A stretch of DNA of 20,383 nucleotides from Bacteroidia bacterium (GTDB lineage Bacteria; Bacteroidota; Bacteroidia; Bacteroidales; BM520), in assembly GCA_009930445.1 (NCBI GenBank), contig RZYD01000016.1:1-20383 (forward strand), read 5' to 3'. The notes under the pieces were generated by a model. It was not told where the DNA came from and searched no databases. It saw only the letters and a list, made by a program, of their open reading frames with translations. How positions within the stretch are numbered: position 1 is the first letter of the stretch; each line of letters starts with the position of its first letter. Shown piece after piece: positions 1-7,396 of the stretch. Position numbers and translations under genes: made by a program.

Positions 1-73
1 CGCTTGGAGGCTCCACTACTTCTTCACTAGCTGAAGCGGTGGAAATGACTTTTTTGTCTTTTTTTGTTTTCAT
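1..73 (-). CDS. N-terminal fragment of an unknown leftward gene
   Basis: An ATG on the minus strand at 73 opens 24 uninterrupted codons to the window edge. The peptide begins MKTKKDKKVIST and continues with a short Ala/Ser/Glu/Val-rich stretch. It is rich in lysine and shows no hydrophobic signal peptide, so a cytoplasmic protein is more likely. No family can be recognised from so few residues. Support comes from the open frame, its position at the end of an AT-rich gap, and the same leftward orientation as the genes to its right. It could be a chance frame. Confidence 0.45.
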   Translation of the reverse strand, partial: MKTKKDKKVISTASASEEVVEPPS

Positions 74-481
74 AATAAACACAATAGTTGTTTTTAAGGA
101 AAAAAAATGTCGTTCTATGTAAGTTTAAATAACACATAATCAATTATTTATATAGAATTCCAATGCCATGAAATTCTATAGCAATAATACTCATTTTTTC
201 AATTTCAAAACATAATTCCATTATTTACAAAAAACAATTTTATGGCGTATCCTGCTATGCTTTTTTATCCCTGTTTCTTTACAAAACACGCTAGTGGCTG
301 AAAGGGAAAACGGGTCTGTTCTTTCGGTTTGTTGTCTCATGGGCGGGTTATCGTGGTTCTGATTTTTATCAAAGAATTCATCGCTGAAACATCATAATAA
401 GACTCTAATAATATTGACTTTCCGGATCGTGTCCGGGTATAATTTATTGTATTTCTGATTTCGGGCTGGACTCGGCTAAGG
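74..481. other. AT-rich intergenic region, no gene seen
   Basis: This 408-base gap separates the leftward GH13 gene from the leftward gene at the window edge. Its left half is very AT-rich. It contains one clear inverted repeat (151-180, listed separately) and a short 5-bp hairpin (421-435, CCGGA/TCCGG). I found no open frame with coding character, no tRNA-like fold and no TAnnTTTG promoter consensus on the minus strand. A promoter for the edge gene and a terminator for the GH13 gene are expected here, but neither can be pinpointed with confidence. Confidence 0.5.
151..180. repeat. Inverted repeat with 9-bp arms in intergenic region
   Basis: TATAGAATT (151-159) and AATTCTATA (172-180) are perfect reverse complements around a 12-base centre. 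The repeat lies about 80 bases upstream of the leftward edge gene and about 300 bases downstream of the GH13 stop. It could be a regulator binding site or a weak hairpin. Because the arms are AT-only apart from one G/C each, chance in an AT-rich gap is also possible. Confidence 0.4.
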
Positions 482-3400
482 TTATTTTTTTTGGATACCC
501 AGGCAGGTTTTCTTTTGTCCATCGCTGATTATTATTCTGTAAGCGCCGGAGGGGAATGCCTGCAATGGCAATGAAATTGCGTTTTTGTTTTCGCTTTTTA
601 AGTGCATCATTTGTTTTCCGTTGAGAGAAAAAACATTGATATCCAGATTTTTTTCAGGGAGGCCACTAAGCAAACAAAAGTGGGTAGCCGGATTTGGGAA
701 TACCGCAAGTTGTTTTTCTATGATTTCCATTTCTCCGGTTGCACATGAATCGCAGGAGCCAAAACAAACTACCGGTAGAATTGCCGGTGCTTCGGGGACA
801 ATAATAGCGCGGTTTCCGTCGGGAATCGAAGCACAATACCCTGAGAGCAGCTCATATTGTGCCCAATTGGAAATGGCTCCATTGATAAATTTGTATTCAA
901 TGGTATCTCCCGAAGATAATTCCAGTGTGGCTGAATATATTGTTCCATCGGGTATCATTTCAGGGCCATCACTCCATTCATTCCACGACCCATTCATATG
1001 GACACCTTCTTCTGAAACCGTTTCATTTTGCATATCTACATAAAATGTAACCGGAGTTTTTTCTGCTTCAGTTTCGGAGCATATACTTACATTGTCGATT
1101 TTAAACCAATCATTATCCCCACCCATATTAAAATGAAGTTGTCCGGTTGAACAGGTAGGTTCTGTCATGGTGAACCGGAACGAAAAGGTTTGCCACGTTT
1201 CAGCCAGTTGAAATTCGAATTCGTTGCAAAAGGGGGTATAGTTGTTGCCCTCTTCTCTAACACAAGAGTAAACCGACCGGTTATTACTTGCGGCCGCATC
1301 AAATTGAATCGTATAGGTTCGTCCGTTTTCGATCACAAAGTTCGAGGTTGTCATAAACTGACTCCAGCATAATTCACCATTATGGTCTTCAAATGTTAGT
1401 AATGCTTCATTATTGCTATTTTCAACCCTTGTATTGCAATCGGGGGTCCATAGAAACCAGTATTCCAATTCTTCATCGAATGTACCGTTTTTTACCTGAC
1501 CGGATAATTGGTTTGTTATGGGAATCGTTTTTTGGGTAAAAATTTCCGGGTTTTCGCTGCTGCGGGCTACAACAATAACCTCATTTTCACCACATCCCCG
1601 GGCAGTTAAGAATCCATTTTCGAGTGTTGCGAAATCGGTATTGCCCTGTAGCTCCCAGGTGATCTCATCCAACGAATTTTCAGGGAAACCGTTGGCGATA
1701 AAATACAGGCTACCCTGGTTTTCATGGATTTCATACGCACCGTTTAAACTAATCAGCTGAATATCGGACAGGGGAGGGAAAAGAACATCCTGACTTGCAT
1801 TAACAACAAATACTTTTGACTCCCAGGCCTGAAGGATTTGTGAAAAGTAGTTCAATCCCTGCAGGGGGATAGCAGTCAAGGCTGTTATTTCATACAAATT
1901 TTGAATCGTTGTATTGTAAAAAGCCGGATCCGACAAGTTAACAGTAACTTGTTGCGGGGAGGAAGTGCAATTCGCTATGGTGAGAATAATGGCTGTATCG
2001 TTTCGTGCTGTATAGGCATATACCTGTTGGGAATTGGAAATTTCAACACGTTGAATTATAGGATAATTCCCTAAAAAGCATTTTCGTATTTTGATTAAGC
2101 GTGTGTAAAACGGCATTGTATTTAAGGGGTCAGTAAGGTCATAACTTCCATTAGATCTTACGCCTCCTACCATCTCCCCCTGAAAAATATTGGGCAACCC
2201 ATACGTGGTTGCCACAATAGCAAAGGCTGTTCGTTCCTGTTCCCACCCATAAAGTGTATGCAGGTAGTCGAAATAGCCGCAATTGGCATAGCGAAGCACC
2301 AGTCCACTATCAGGAGTTCCTGTAGTGAGTAATTCATGCAATAAGTCAGGAGAATAATTTCCTGCAAAGATTGCGGGAAAACCCAGCGTTTCATTATTCC
2401 ATTGTGTATTCAGATACCAGTCGTAGGCTGAATCTCCGAAATCATAATAATTGACCTCCGGATGATTCCGGTTATCCCCTTCCTGTAAGATGAAAAGATT
2501 AGGATTGATATTTCTGAGTCGTTTTAGCAGGGTGGTCATAAATTCAGGAGAACGTAAAAACGACTCCTGTCCACAGTCGATTCTAAATCCGTCGACATTG
2601 GCCACTTCCACCCAATATTCCATTAAACGGAAAAAATAGTTTTGGGTGTAGGGGAAATCCAGGTTAGTGTAAACACATTGCCTTCCATTGTCCGGGCTGT
2701 AGAGGATATCCGATTCGCCCGGAATACCTTCCCATAAAACAAAATTCAAATAGGGTTCGGCTAGATCCTGCAATAAAAATGAGGGATATAAAAAAGGATG
2801 AAAAGGACAAATATGGCTTAAGGGAACATCGAACAGCACTTTTATTCCATATTGATGTGCCGTAGCGATTAAATCCTGCAATGCTTCCATGGAGCCGTAG
2901 GGTTTATGAATTTCAAAATGGTCGTAGGCGATAAATCCCCCTGAAACAAAGGGGGTTATGCGAAAAGTATTGATTCCTGCTTTTTTTATATGCGGTAAAA
3001 TAATTTTTAAGCCTTCAAAAGTGAATTGATCCAGAAAACTCTGTTCTACTTCATAAATGACCATTTCTTTCATCCAGGGTGCTCGTTGATGAATGCCCAA
3101 AAAGTTTGCTTCTCCATCATTAATAATCAGCATTTTACGTGCTGTATAAGCCTCTCCTTGGTTGTCGGAGGCCTGCAGTCCGAAGAGATATACACCGTTG
3201 GTTTGTGGAAGCGGAAAGGTTAGCTGTGGGTCTGATCCTGCTATCCCCATCATTTCAGGATTATTTTCATCTTCGAACCATTGCCATTGCAGGCCTTGCT
3301 CGGGTTGGTCGTGCTGTATAGCGTTGATTAGTATTTCATTACCTGATACTATGCCCTCTAATTCAACCCACCAGGAATGCCGTATTTCGGCACTTACCCT

Positions 3401-4231
3401 TATTTCGTCAACCGGAACAGCTAGTTGATCTTGTGTGTAAGCCACTTTTATCGAATTGGGGCCGGAGATGATTTGCACCGGAACACCAAAATACCCGGTT
3501 TCATTCACTGTAGCCTGATAAACCGTACCATTATTTTCGATGAAAACTGCAGAAGGATAGGGCGATGTAAATACGCGACCCCAGGCCAGCAAGGTATCCA
3601 TTCGATACACGATAGTATCCATCATTAATTTTATGGGCCGGTATTGAAACTGAGACGTACGGCTGATGGATCCCTGCGAGGTTGTATAGTGGATCGTAAC
3701 GGTGTTATTTCCTGACAGTAAAAAATCAGGAGCAACAATTTCCAGTGTTTGGGTTTCTGCATCGTAATATTGTGCGGCATTGTTTACTGGGTTTCCGTTT
3801 ATGGTTACCATGATCGATGCGGTTATCGGAGGGTTTTCCGATGTAAAAGCAAAATTTGCACGGATTCGGTTTTCACGCATCATATCTCCGTTTTTAGGAA
3901 GGAGGTAGGAAATCATGGGGTCGGTAACATGCATGATGGATCCATGGGAAGGGATTCCCTCCGGATAATCCGGATTTTCCGGATCCCAGCTATAACTGTT
4001 ATCCCGTAATAAATGATAATGGAATTCGCCTGGCTGAAGCCCCAGGGTTATTTTAAAAATCCGATCCCCGTCGTCGTCTGTCAGGTCATGCAGGTTAGGC
4101 CAATTCCATAGTTGGACGGTTTGGTACTGGTGGTTGCGTGCATCAAGATAAAAGGTTACCGGAACGGTTTGCCCGAAAGAGGTTTGCGTAATTATGGGCA
4201 TTGCCAGCAAAAAAAATACATTCAGTTTCAT
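482..4231 (-). CDS. Secreted GH13 alpha-amylase-family protein with T9SS C-terminal domain
   Basis: This is a 1249-residue multidomain protein predicted to act on alpha-glucans outside the cell or on its surface. Residues 1-20 form a signal peptide, with probable cleavage before Gln21. Beta-rich modules follow to about 375. A GH13 barrel (about 385-725) opens with the typical APWMKEMVIYEVEQSF segment. Conserved region I is DVPLSH (468-473, usually DVxxNH), region II is GFRID with the nucleophile at Asp552, and region III has the acid/base Glu584. Region IV is degenerate around 647-655 and lacks a plain NHD. A CBM4/9-like module spans about 912-1050, and a CBM20/48-like starch-binding module spans about 1059-1155. 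The last 75 residues (VFPNPA at 1177 onward) are a type A Por sorting domain. The ATG at 4231 is directly followed by the signal peptide. No SusC/SusD genes are adjacent. The GH13 fold and T9SS export are well supported; catalytic activity and exact substrate are not. Confidence 0.88.
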   Translation of the reverse strand: MKLNVFFLLAMPIITQTSFGQTVPVTFYLDARNHQYQTVQLWNWPNLHDLTDDDGDRIFKITLGLQPGEFHYHLLRDNSYSWDPENPDYPEGIPSHGSIMHVTDPMISYLLPKNGDMMRENRIRANFAFTSENPPITASIMVTINGNPVNNAAQYYDAETQTLEIVAPDFLLSGNNTVTIHYTTSQGSISRTSQFQYRPIKLMMDTIVYRMDTLLAWGRVFTSPYPSAVFIENNGTVYQATVNETGYFGVPVQIISGPNSIKVAYTQDQLAVPVDEIRVSAEIRHSWWVELEGIVSGNEILINAIQHDQPEQGLQWQWFEDENNPEMMGIAGSDPQLTFPLPQTNGVYLFGLQASDNQGEAYTARKMLIINDGEANFLGIHQRAPWMKEMVIYEVEQSFLDQFTFEGLKIILPHIKKAGINTFRITPFVSGGFIAYDHFEIHKPYGSMEALQDLIATAHQYGIKVLFDVPLSHICPFHPFLYPSFLLQDLAEPYLNFVLWEGIPGESDILYSPDNGRQCVYTNLDFPYTQNYFFRLMEYWVEVANVDGFRIDCGQESFLRSPEFMTTLLKRLRNINPNLFILQEGDNRNHPEVNYYDFGDSAYDWYLNTQWNNETLGFPAIFAGNYSPDLLHELLTTGTPDSGLVLRYANCGYFDYLHTLYGWEQERTAFAIVATTYGLPNIFQGEMVGGVRSNGSYDLTDPLNTMPFYTRLIKIRKCFLGNYPIIQRVEISNSQQVYAYTARNDTAIILTIANCTSSPQQVTVNLSDPAFYNTTIQNLYEITALTAIPLQGLNYFSQILQAWESKVFVVNASQDVLFPPLSDIQLISLNGAYEIHENQGSLYFIANGFPENSLDEITWELQGNTDFATLENGFLTARGCGENEVIVVARSSENPEIFTQKTIPITNQLSGQVKNGTFDEELEYWFLWTPDCNTRVENSNNEALLTFEDHNGELCWSQFMTTSNFVIENGRTYTIQFDAAASNNRSVYSCVREEGNNYTPFCNEFEFQLAETWQTFSFRFTMTEPTCSTGQLHFNMGGDNDWFKIDNVSICSETEAEKTPVTFYVDMQNETVSEEGVHMNGSWNEWSDGPEMIPDGTIYSATLELSSGDTIEYKFINGAISNWAQYELLSGYCASIPDGNRAIIVPEAPAILPVVCFGSCDSCATGEMEIIEKQLAVFPNPATHFCLLSGLPEKNLDINVFSLNGKQMMHLKSENKNAISLPLQAFPSGAYRIIISDGQKKTCLGIQKK

Positions 4232-4371
4232 GCGGTAAATAGTCGTTAGTCAGGAAATTATGGGTTTGCATATTGCATAGCATAAATATTTCTCCGGGGG
4301 TATATTCAGGAAGGATGCGTATTTCATGCTACGGATTGTTCAGGCTTTTTGTTTTGGATGGATAAAGATAG

Positions 4372-4402
4372 AAAAAAAATGGTTCAGGGGATTCAGCCTG
4401 AA
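4372..4402 (-). terminator. Rho-independent terminator after the M20 gene
   Basis: Read on the minus strand, TTCAGG and CCTGAA (plus-strand 4397-4402 and 4383-4388) form a 6-bp stem around an 8-base loop. CCA and a run of eight T follow (plus-strand A run at 4372-4379). The hairpin begins inside the last codons of the M20 gene, whose stop is at 4393-4395. It would end the leftward transcript before the GH13 gene, which would then need its own promoter in 4232-4371. I could not identify that promoter. Confidence 0.6.
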
Positions 4403-5529
4403 TTTTTTATCAGTTTTTCAAACAGGGCTATGGCGGTTGGAATGATTTCGTCAGGGAAATCATAGGTGTTGTTATGCAGGTTTGCCTGTTCGGTACCGGC
4501 GCCGATTCCAAACATACATCCGGGCCACCGTTTTGTAAAATGCCCGAAATCTTCCGACCAGTCGAAGGTGTCGTTGTTTTTTTCTATGGGTAATGAAAGG
4601 CTTTTGGCTGCCTTTTCTACCTTAGAGTTGGCCTGTGGGTGTGATGTTGTTGCCGGGAATATTTCTGTATAATTTATCGAGAGGGTAAGGAGATGCTTTG
4701 CTGCAATGGCTTTGACGAGCATTTCCGTAGCAGTGCAGAGTTGTGTCATTGCTTCATCGCTGCGAGTGCGCAGTGTGGCCATCAGAACCCCTTCTCCGGG
4801 GCTGGTGCCAAAGGCAATTTCTCCTACTTTCAGGTGGATCAGGGTGATTTTGGCTGCATAGCCCTGGGATTTCATTTTTTCAGGCAGTTGCGAAAGGGCC
4901 GGAATCATTTCTGCAATGGCAAACGCCGGGTTGATTCCTTTTTCCGGTTCTGCCGCATGGGCCGTTTTTCCCGACAAGTGTATTACAATACCCCTGGAGG
5001 CGGAAGCAAAGAAACCATCGCGCAGAATGATACGATGTTTTTCCTTGCCGGGAATATTATGGAAGGCAAATACGATATCGGGCGAAAGATGGGCAGGAAA
5101 ATTTCCTTGAAGCATGGCTTGAGCACCCGTTCCGGTTTCTTCGGCTGGCTGGAAAACCAGTATGGCTTTGCCTTTTTTCAGGGGGGCTTGTGTGAGCCGT
5201 TCTGCCAGCCCGGCCAGTATTGCGGTATGCCCGTCGTGGCCACATTTATGAGAAATCCCGGCCTGTAGCGAATGATAGGGTACCAACGGGGGCTCGTCAA
5301 TAGGTAAGGCATCCATATCACTGCGAATAAGGGTTACAGGTCCGGGATTTCCACTGTCGAAAACCAGCACAATCCCATAACCCCCGATTTGTGTGTATTT
5401 TTCTGCCGGCGTTGTATCCGCAAGGTAGTGAAGAATGGCACTGGCTGTGGCTTTTTCATTTCCTGATAATTCCGGATGACGATGTAGTTTATGGCGAAAA
5501 CCGATCAGTTTTTTTAAATAATTCTCCAT
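4393..5529 (-). CDS. M20D-family metal-dependent amidohydrolase (aminoacylase/hippuricase-like)
   Basis: This 378-residue cytoplasmic hydrolase belongs to the family that contains hippurate hydrolase, IAA-amino-acid hydrolase and N-acetyl-diaminopimelate deacetylase. It removes an acyl group from an N-acylated amino acid or a related amide. The metal-site motifs are intact: DMDALP (71-76), CGHDGH (Cys96, His98), PAEE with the catalytic glutamate pair (Glu130/Glu131), His157 in AFHNIPG, and His352 in NLHN. The middle part (about 175-290) is the dimerisation insert. Length is normal for the family and there is no signal peptide. It is the last gene of the close leftward cluster, 26 bases after the CLC gene, and is followed by a terminator. 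Family motifs do not fix the substrate. The N-acetyl-diaminopimelate role is normally seen in organisms using the acetylase route to lysine, which nothing here indicates. Confidence 0.88.
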   Translation of the reverse strand: MENYLKKLIGFRHKLHRHPELSGNEKATASAILHYLADTTPAEKYTQIGGYGIVLVFDSGNPGPVTLIRSDMDALPIDEPPLVPYHSLQAGISHKCGHDGHTAILAGLAERLTQAPLKKGKAILVFQPAEETGTGAQAMLQGNFPAHLSPDIVFAFHNIPGKEKHRIILRDGFFASASRGIVIHLSGKTAHAAEPEKGINPAFAIAEMIPALSQLPEKMKSQGYAAKITLIHLKVGEIAFGTSPGEGVLMATLRTRSDEAMTQLCTATEMLVKAIAAKHLLTLSINYTEIFPATTSHPQANSKVEKAAKSLSLPIEKNNDTFDWSEDFGHFTKRWPGCMFGIGAGTEQANLHNNTYDFPDEIIPTAIALFEKLIKNSG

Positions 5530-5555
5530 TTCGCACCAAAGATACGAAAATGAAG

Positions 5556-7331
5556 CTATTCATCGGAGAAATCACGCAGACGTTCGCGGTAGGTCGAGAA
5601 GACTTGTGCTCTGGACACAAAGCCCACATATTTTCCATGATCCAACACTGGGATATTATAATGCCTTGATTTACTGAATTTTCTTGCTACCGAATCCATC
5701 GATTCTGCGTATTCAATGTGTACATCCGGCATATACATTAAATCACGTACGAAAGTGGTATCGTACATTTCATGATTAAAAATAATATGCCGGACATCAT
5801 TGATAAATACTACCCCAAGGAAATAGTTTTCTTCGTCGAGTACCGGGAATACATTACGCTCAGAAGTTGCTACGGCCTTAACAAAATCGCGCAGTGATTC
5901 GTTTTCTTTTACTACCGTAAAGTTTTTTTCAATGAGTGGTTTAATGCTCATCATCGAGAGTACCGATTTATCTTTGTCGTGTGTGATTAACTCGCCTCTT
6001 TTTGCCAGATGGCGGTGATAGACACTATGTTTTTCAAACATAATAATTGTGAGGTACGCGATGGTTGAAGTAATAATGAGGGGCATAAAAAGGGCGTATC
6101 CGCCGGTTATTTCGGCAATAAGGAAAATAGCTGTCATGGGGGCATGCATCACAGCGGCCATGATTCCTGCCATTCCGACAAGGGAAAAATTCAACTCGGA
6201 AACCGGGGTAAAAAGCAGCGCATTATTGAGTCGTGCGGCAATAAAACCGGTTAACCCTCCAATAAACAGGGAAGGGGCAAAGATACCTCCCACTCCGCCG
6301 CTGCCGTTGGTAAGTGCCATTGCCAATACCTTCAGTATAATGATAATAAAGGTGTAAAGTATTAACAACCAGTAATTATTTTGTATGCCGAAGAAAAGGC
6401 TGTTATCGACTAAAGTGCCTGCTTCACCGTTAAAAATACTGTTCAAGGTTGAATATCCTTCACCAAACAATGGCGGGAAGAGAAAAATCAGCAATCCCAG
6501 CACTGTACCGCCCACTAAAGCGCGGACCCAGGGGTTTTTAATTTTTTTAACCAGATTTTCGCCCTGTACCGACATGCGGGAAAAATAGAGGGCAACAAAC
6601 CCGCAGATAATACCGAGCAGGATATAATGCGGAATATGCGGTATGGCGAAGGTTTCGGTTACGGTGGGCGAAAATAATACTTCATTACCCATAAAGAAAT
6701 AGGCAAGCGAACTGGCGGTAACAGCTGATATTAACAGGGGTACCAGCGAAGCCATGGTGAGGTCGATCATTAAAATTTCCAGTACAAAGAGTAAGCCCGC
6801 CAGCGGAGCTTTAAAAATTCCGGCAATGGCACCTGCTGCTCCACAGCCGGCCAGAAGTGTGATTTTTTTATAGTTCAAATGAAAATACCGCCCCAGATTT
6901 GAGCCAATGGCCGATCCTGTAAGTACTACAGGGGCCTCAGCTCCTACCGATCCACCGAAGCTGATGGTCAGGGTGCTGCTCACGATTGAACTCCACATAT
7001 TATGTGGCTTGATCAGGCTGTTTTTCCGTGAAAATGCATACAATATCTTGCTTACTCCATGGCTGATATCTTCTTTGATCACAAAAGTGATAAATAGCAG
7101 GGTGAGAAGAATTCCGGTTACGGGATACAGAAGGTACATCCAGCTGGCCGACTCAACGTCGAAGCCGCTGGTAAGCAGGCCACTCATGAAATGGAGTGTA
7201 TTTTTTAGCACAATGGCAGCAAACCCGCTGATCAGACCCACTAAAAAGGCAAGCAAAATCAGAAACTGCTGCTCGCTCAGGTGTTTGTTGGTCCAGACAA
7301 TTATTTTTCCGGAAAAGGATCGTTCACTCAT
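5556..7331 (-). CDS. CLC-type anion channel/transporter with CBS pair (first of tandem)
   Basis: This 591-residue inner-membrane CLC protein has a membrane domain of about 430 residues and two C-terminal CBS domains (about 463-525 and 529-585). CBS pairs in this family usually sense adenine nucleotides. The gating-glutamate motif GREGP appears as GAEAP, with Glu132 kept. The GGIFAP motif is at 348-353. A tyrosine at 438 matches the family's anion-coordinating tyrosine by position. The GSGIP selectivity motif is altered to SHGVS (90-94), placing His where the central Ser normally sits. The internal proton glutamate after FVLE is Ile186. This suggests channel-like or altered coupling, by inference. 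The ATG at 7331 is followed by a short polar segment before the first membrane helix. It lies 65 bases after its paralogue and 26 before the M20 gene. Chloride is the default ion; others, including fluoride, cannot be excluded. Confidence 0.9.
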   Translation of the reverse strand: MSERSFSGKIIVWTNKHLSEQQFLILLAFLVGLISGFAAIVLKNTLHFMSGLLTSGFDVESASWMYLLYPVTGILLTLLFITFVIKEDISHGVSKILYAFSRKNSLIKPHNMWSSIVSSTLTISFGGSVGAEAPVVLTGSAIGSNLGRYFHLNYKKITLLAGCGAAGAIAGIFKAPLAGLLFVLEILMIDLTMASLVPLLISAVTASSLAYFFMGNEVLFSPTVTETFAIPHIPHYILLGIICGFVALYFSRMSVQGENLVKKIKNPWVRALVGGTVLGLLIFLFPPLFGEGYSTLNSIFNGEAGTLVDNSLFFGIQNNYWLLILYTFIIIILKVLAMALTNGSGGVGGIFAPSLFIGGLTGFIAARLNNALLFTPVSELNFSLVGMAGIMAAVMHAPMTAIFLIAEITGGYALFMPLIITSTIAYLTIIMFEKHSVYHRHLAKRGELITHDKDKSVLSMMSIKPLIEKNFTVVKENESLRDFVKAVATSERNVFPVLDEENYFLGVVFINDVRHIIFNHEMYDTTFVRDLMYMPDVHIEYAESMDSVARKFSKSRHYNIPVLDHGKYVGFVSRAQVFSTYRERLRDFSDE

Positions 7332-7396
7332 GGGCCGGCAAATGTAGATAAGTTAGTGCATTATTTCAAGTACCCAATCCGTATCAGGGTAACATT

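Noticed and set aside
421..435. Short hairpin CCGGA/TCCGG as terminator of the GH13 gene
   Set aside because: The stem is only 5 bp and no T run follows on the minus strand, so it is not called a terminator.
337..522. 61-codon leftward open frame at the end of the GH13 gene
   Set aside because: Its start lies inside the GH13 coding region in another frame. The product has no recognisable motif and its basic, Ser/Thr-rich composition looks random.
585..1043. 152-codon rightward open frame opposite the GH13 gene
   Set aside because: It is antisense to well-supported GH13/CBM/sorting-domain coding sequence and its translation resembles no protein domain.
4693..5268. 191-codon rightward open frame opposite the M20 gene
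   Set aside because: It is fully antisense to a gene with intact metal-binding motifs, and its Cys/Phe/Gly-rich translation is typical of a mirrored frame.
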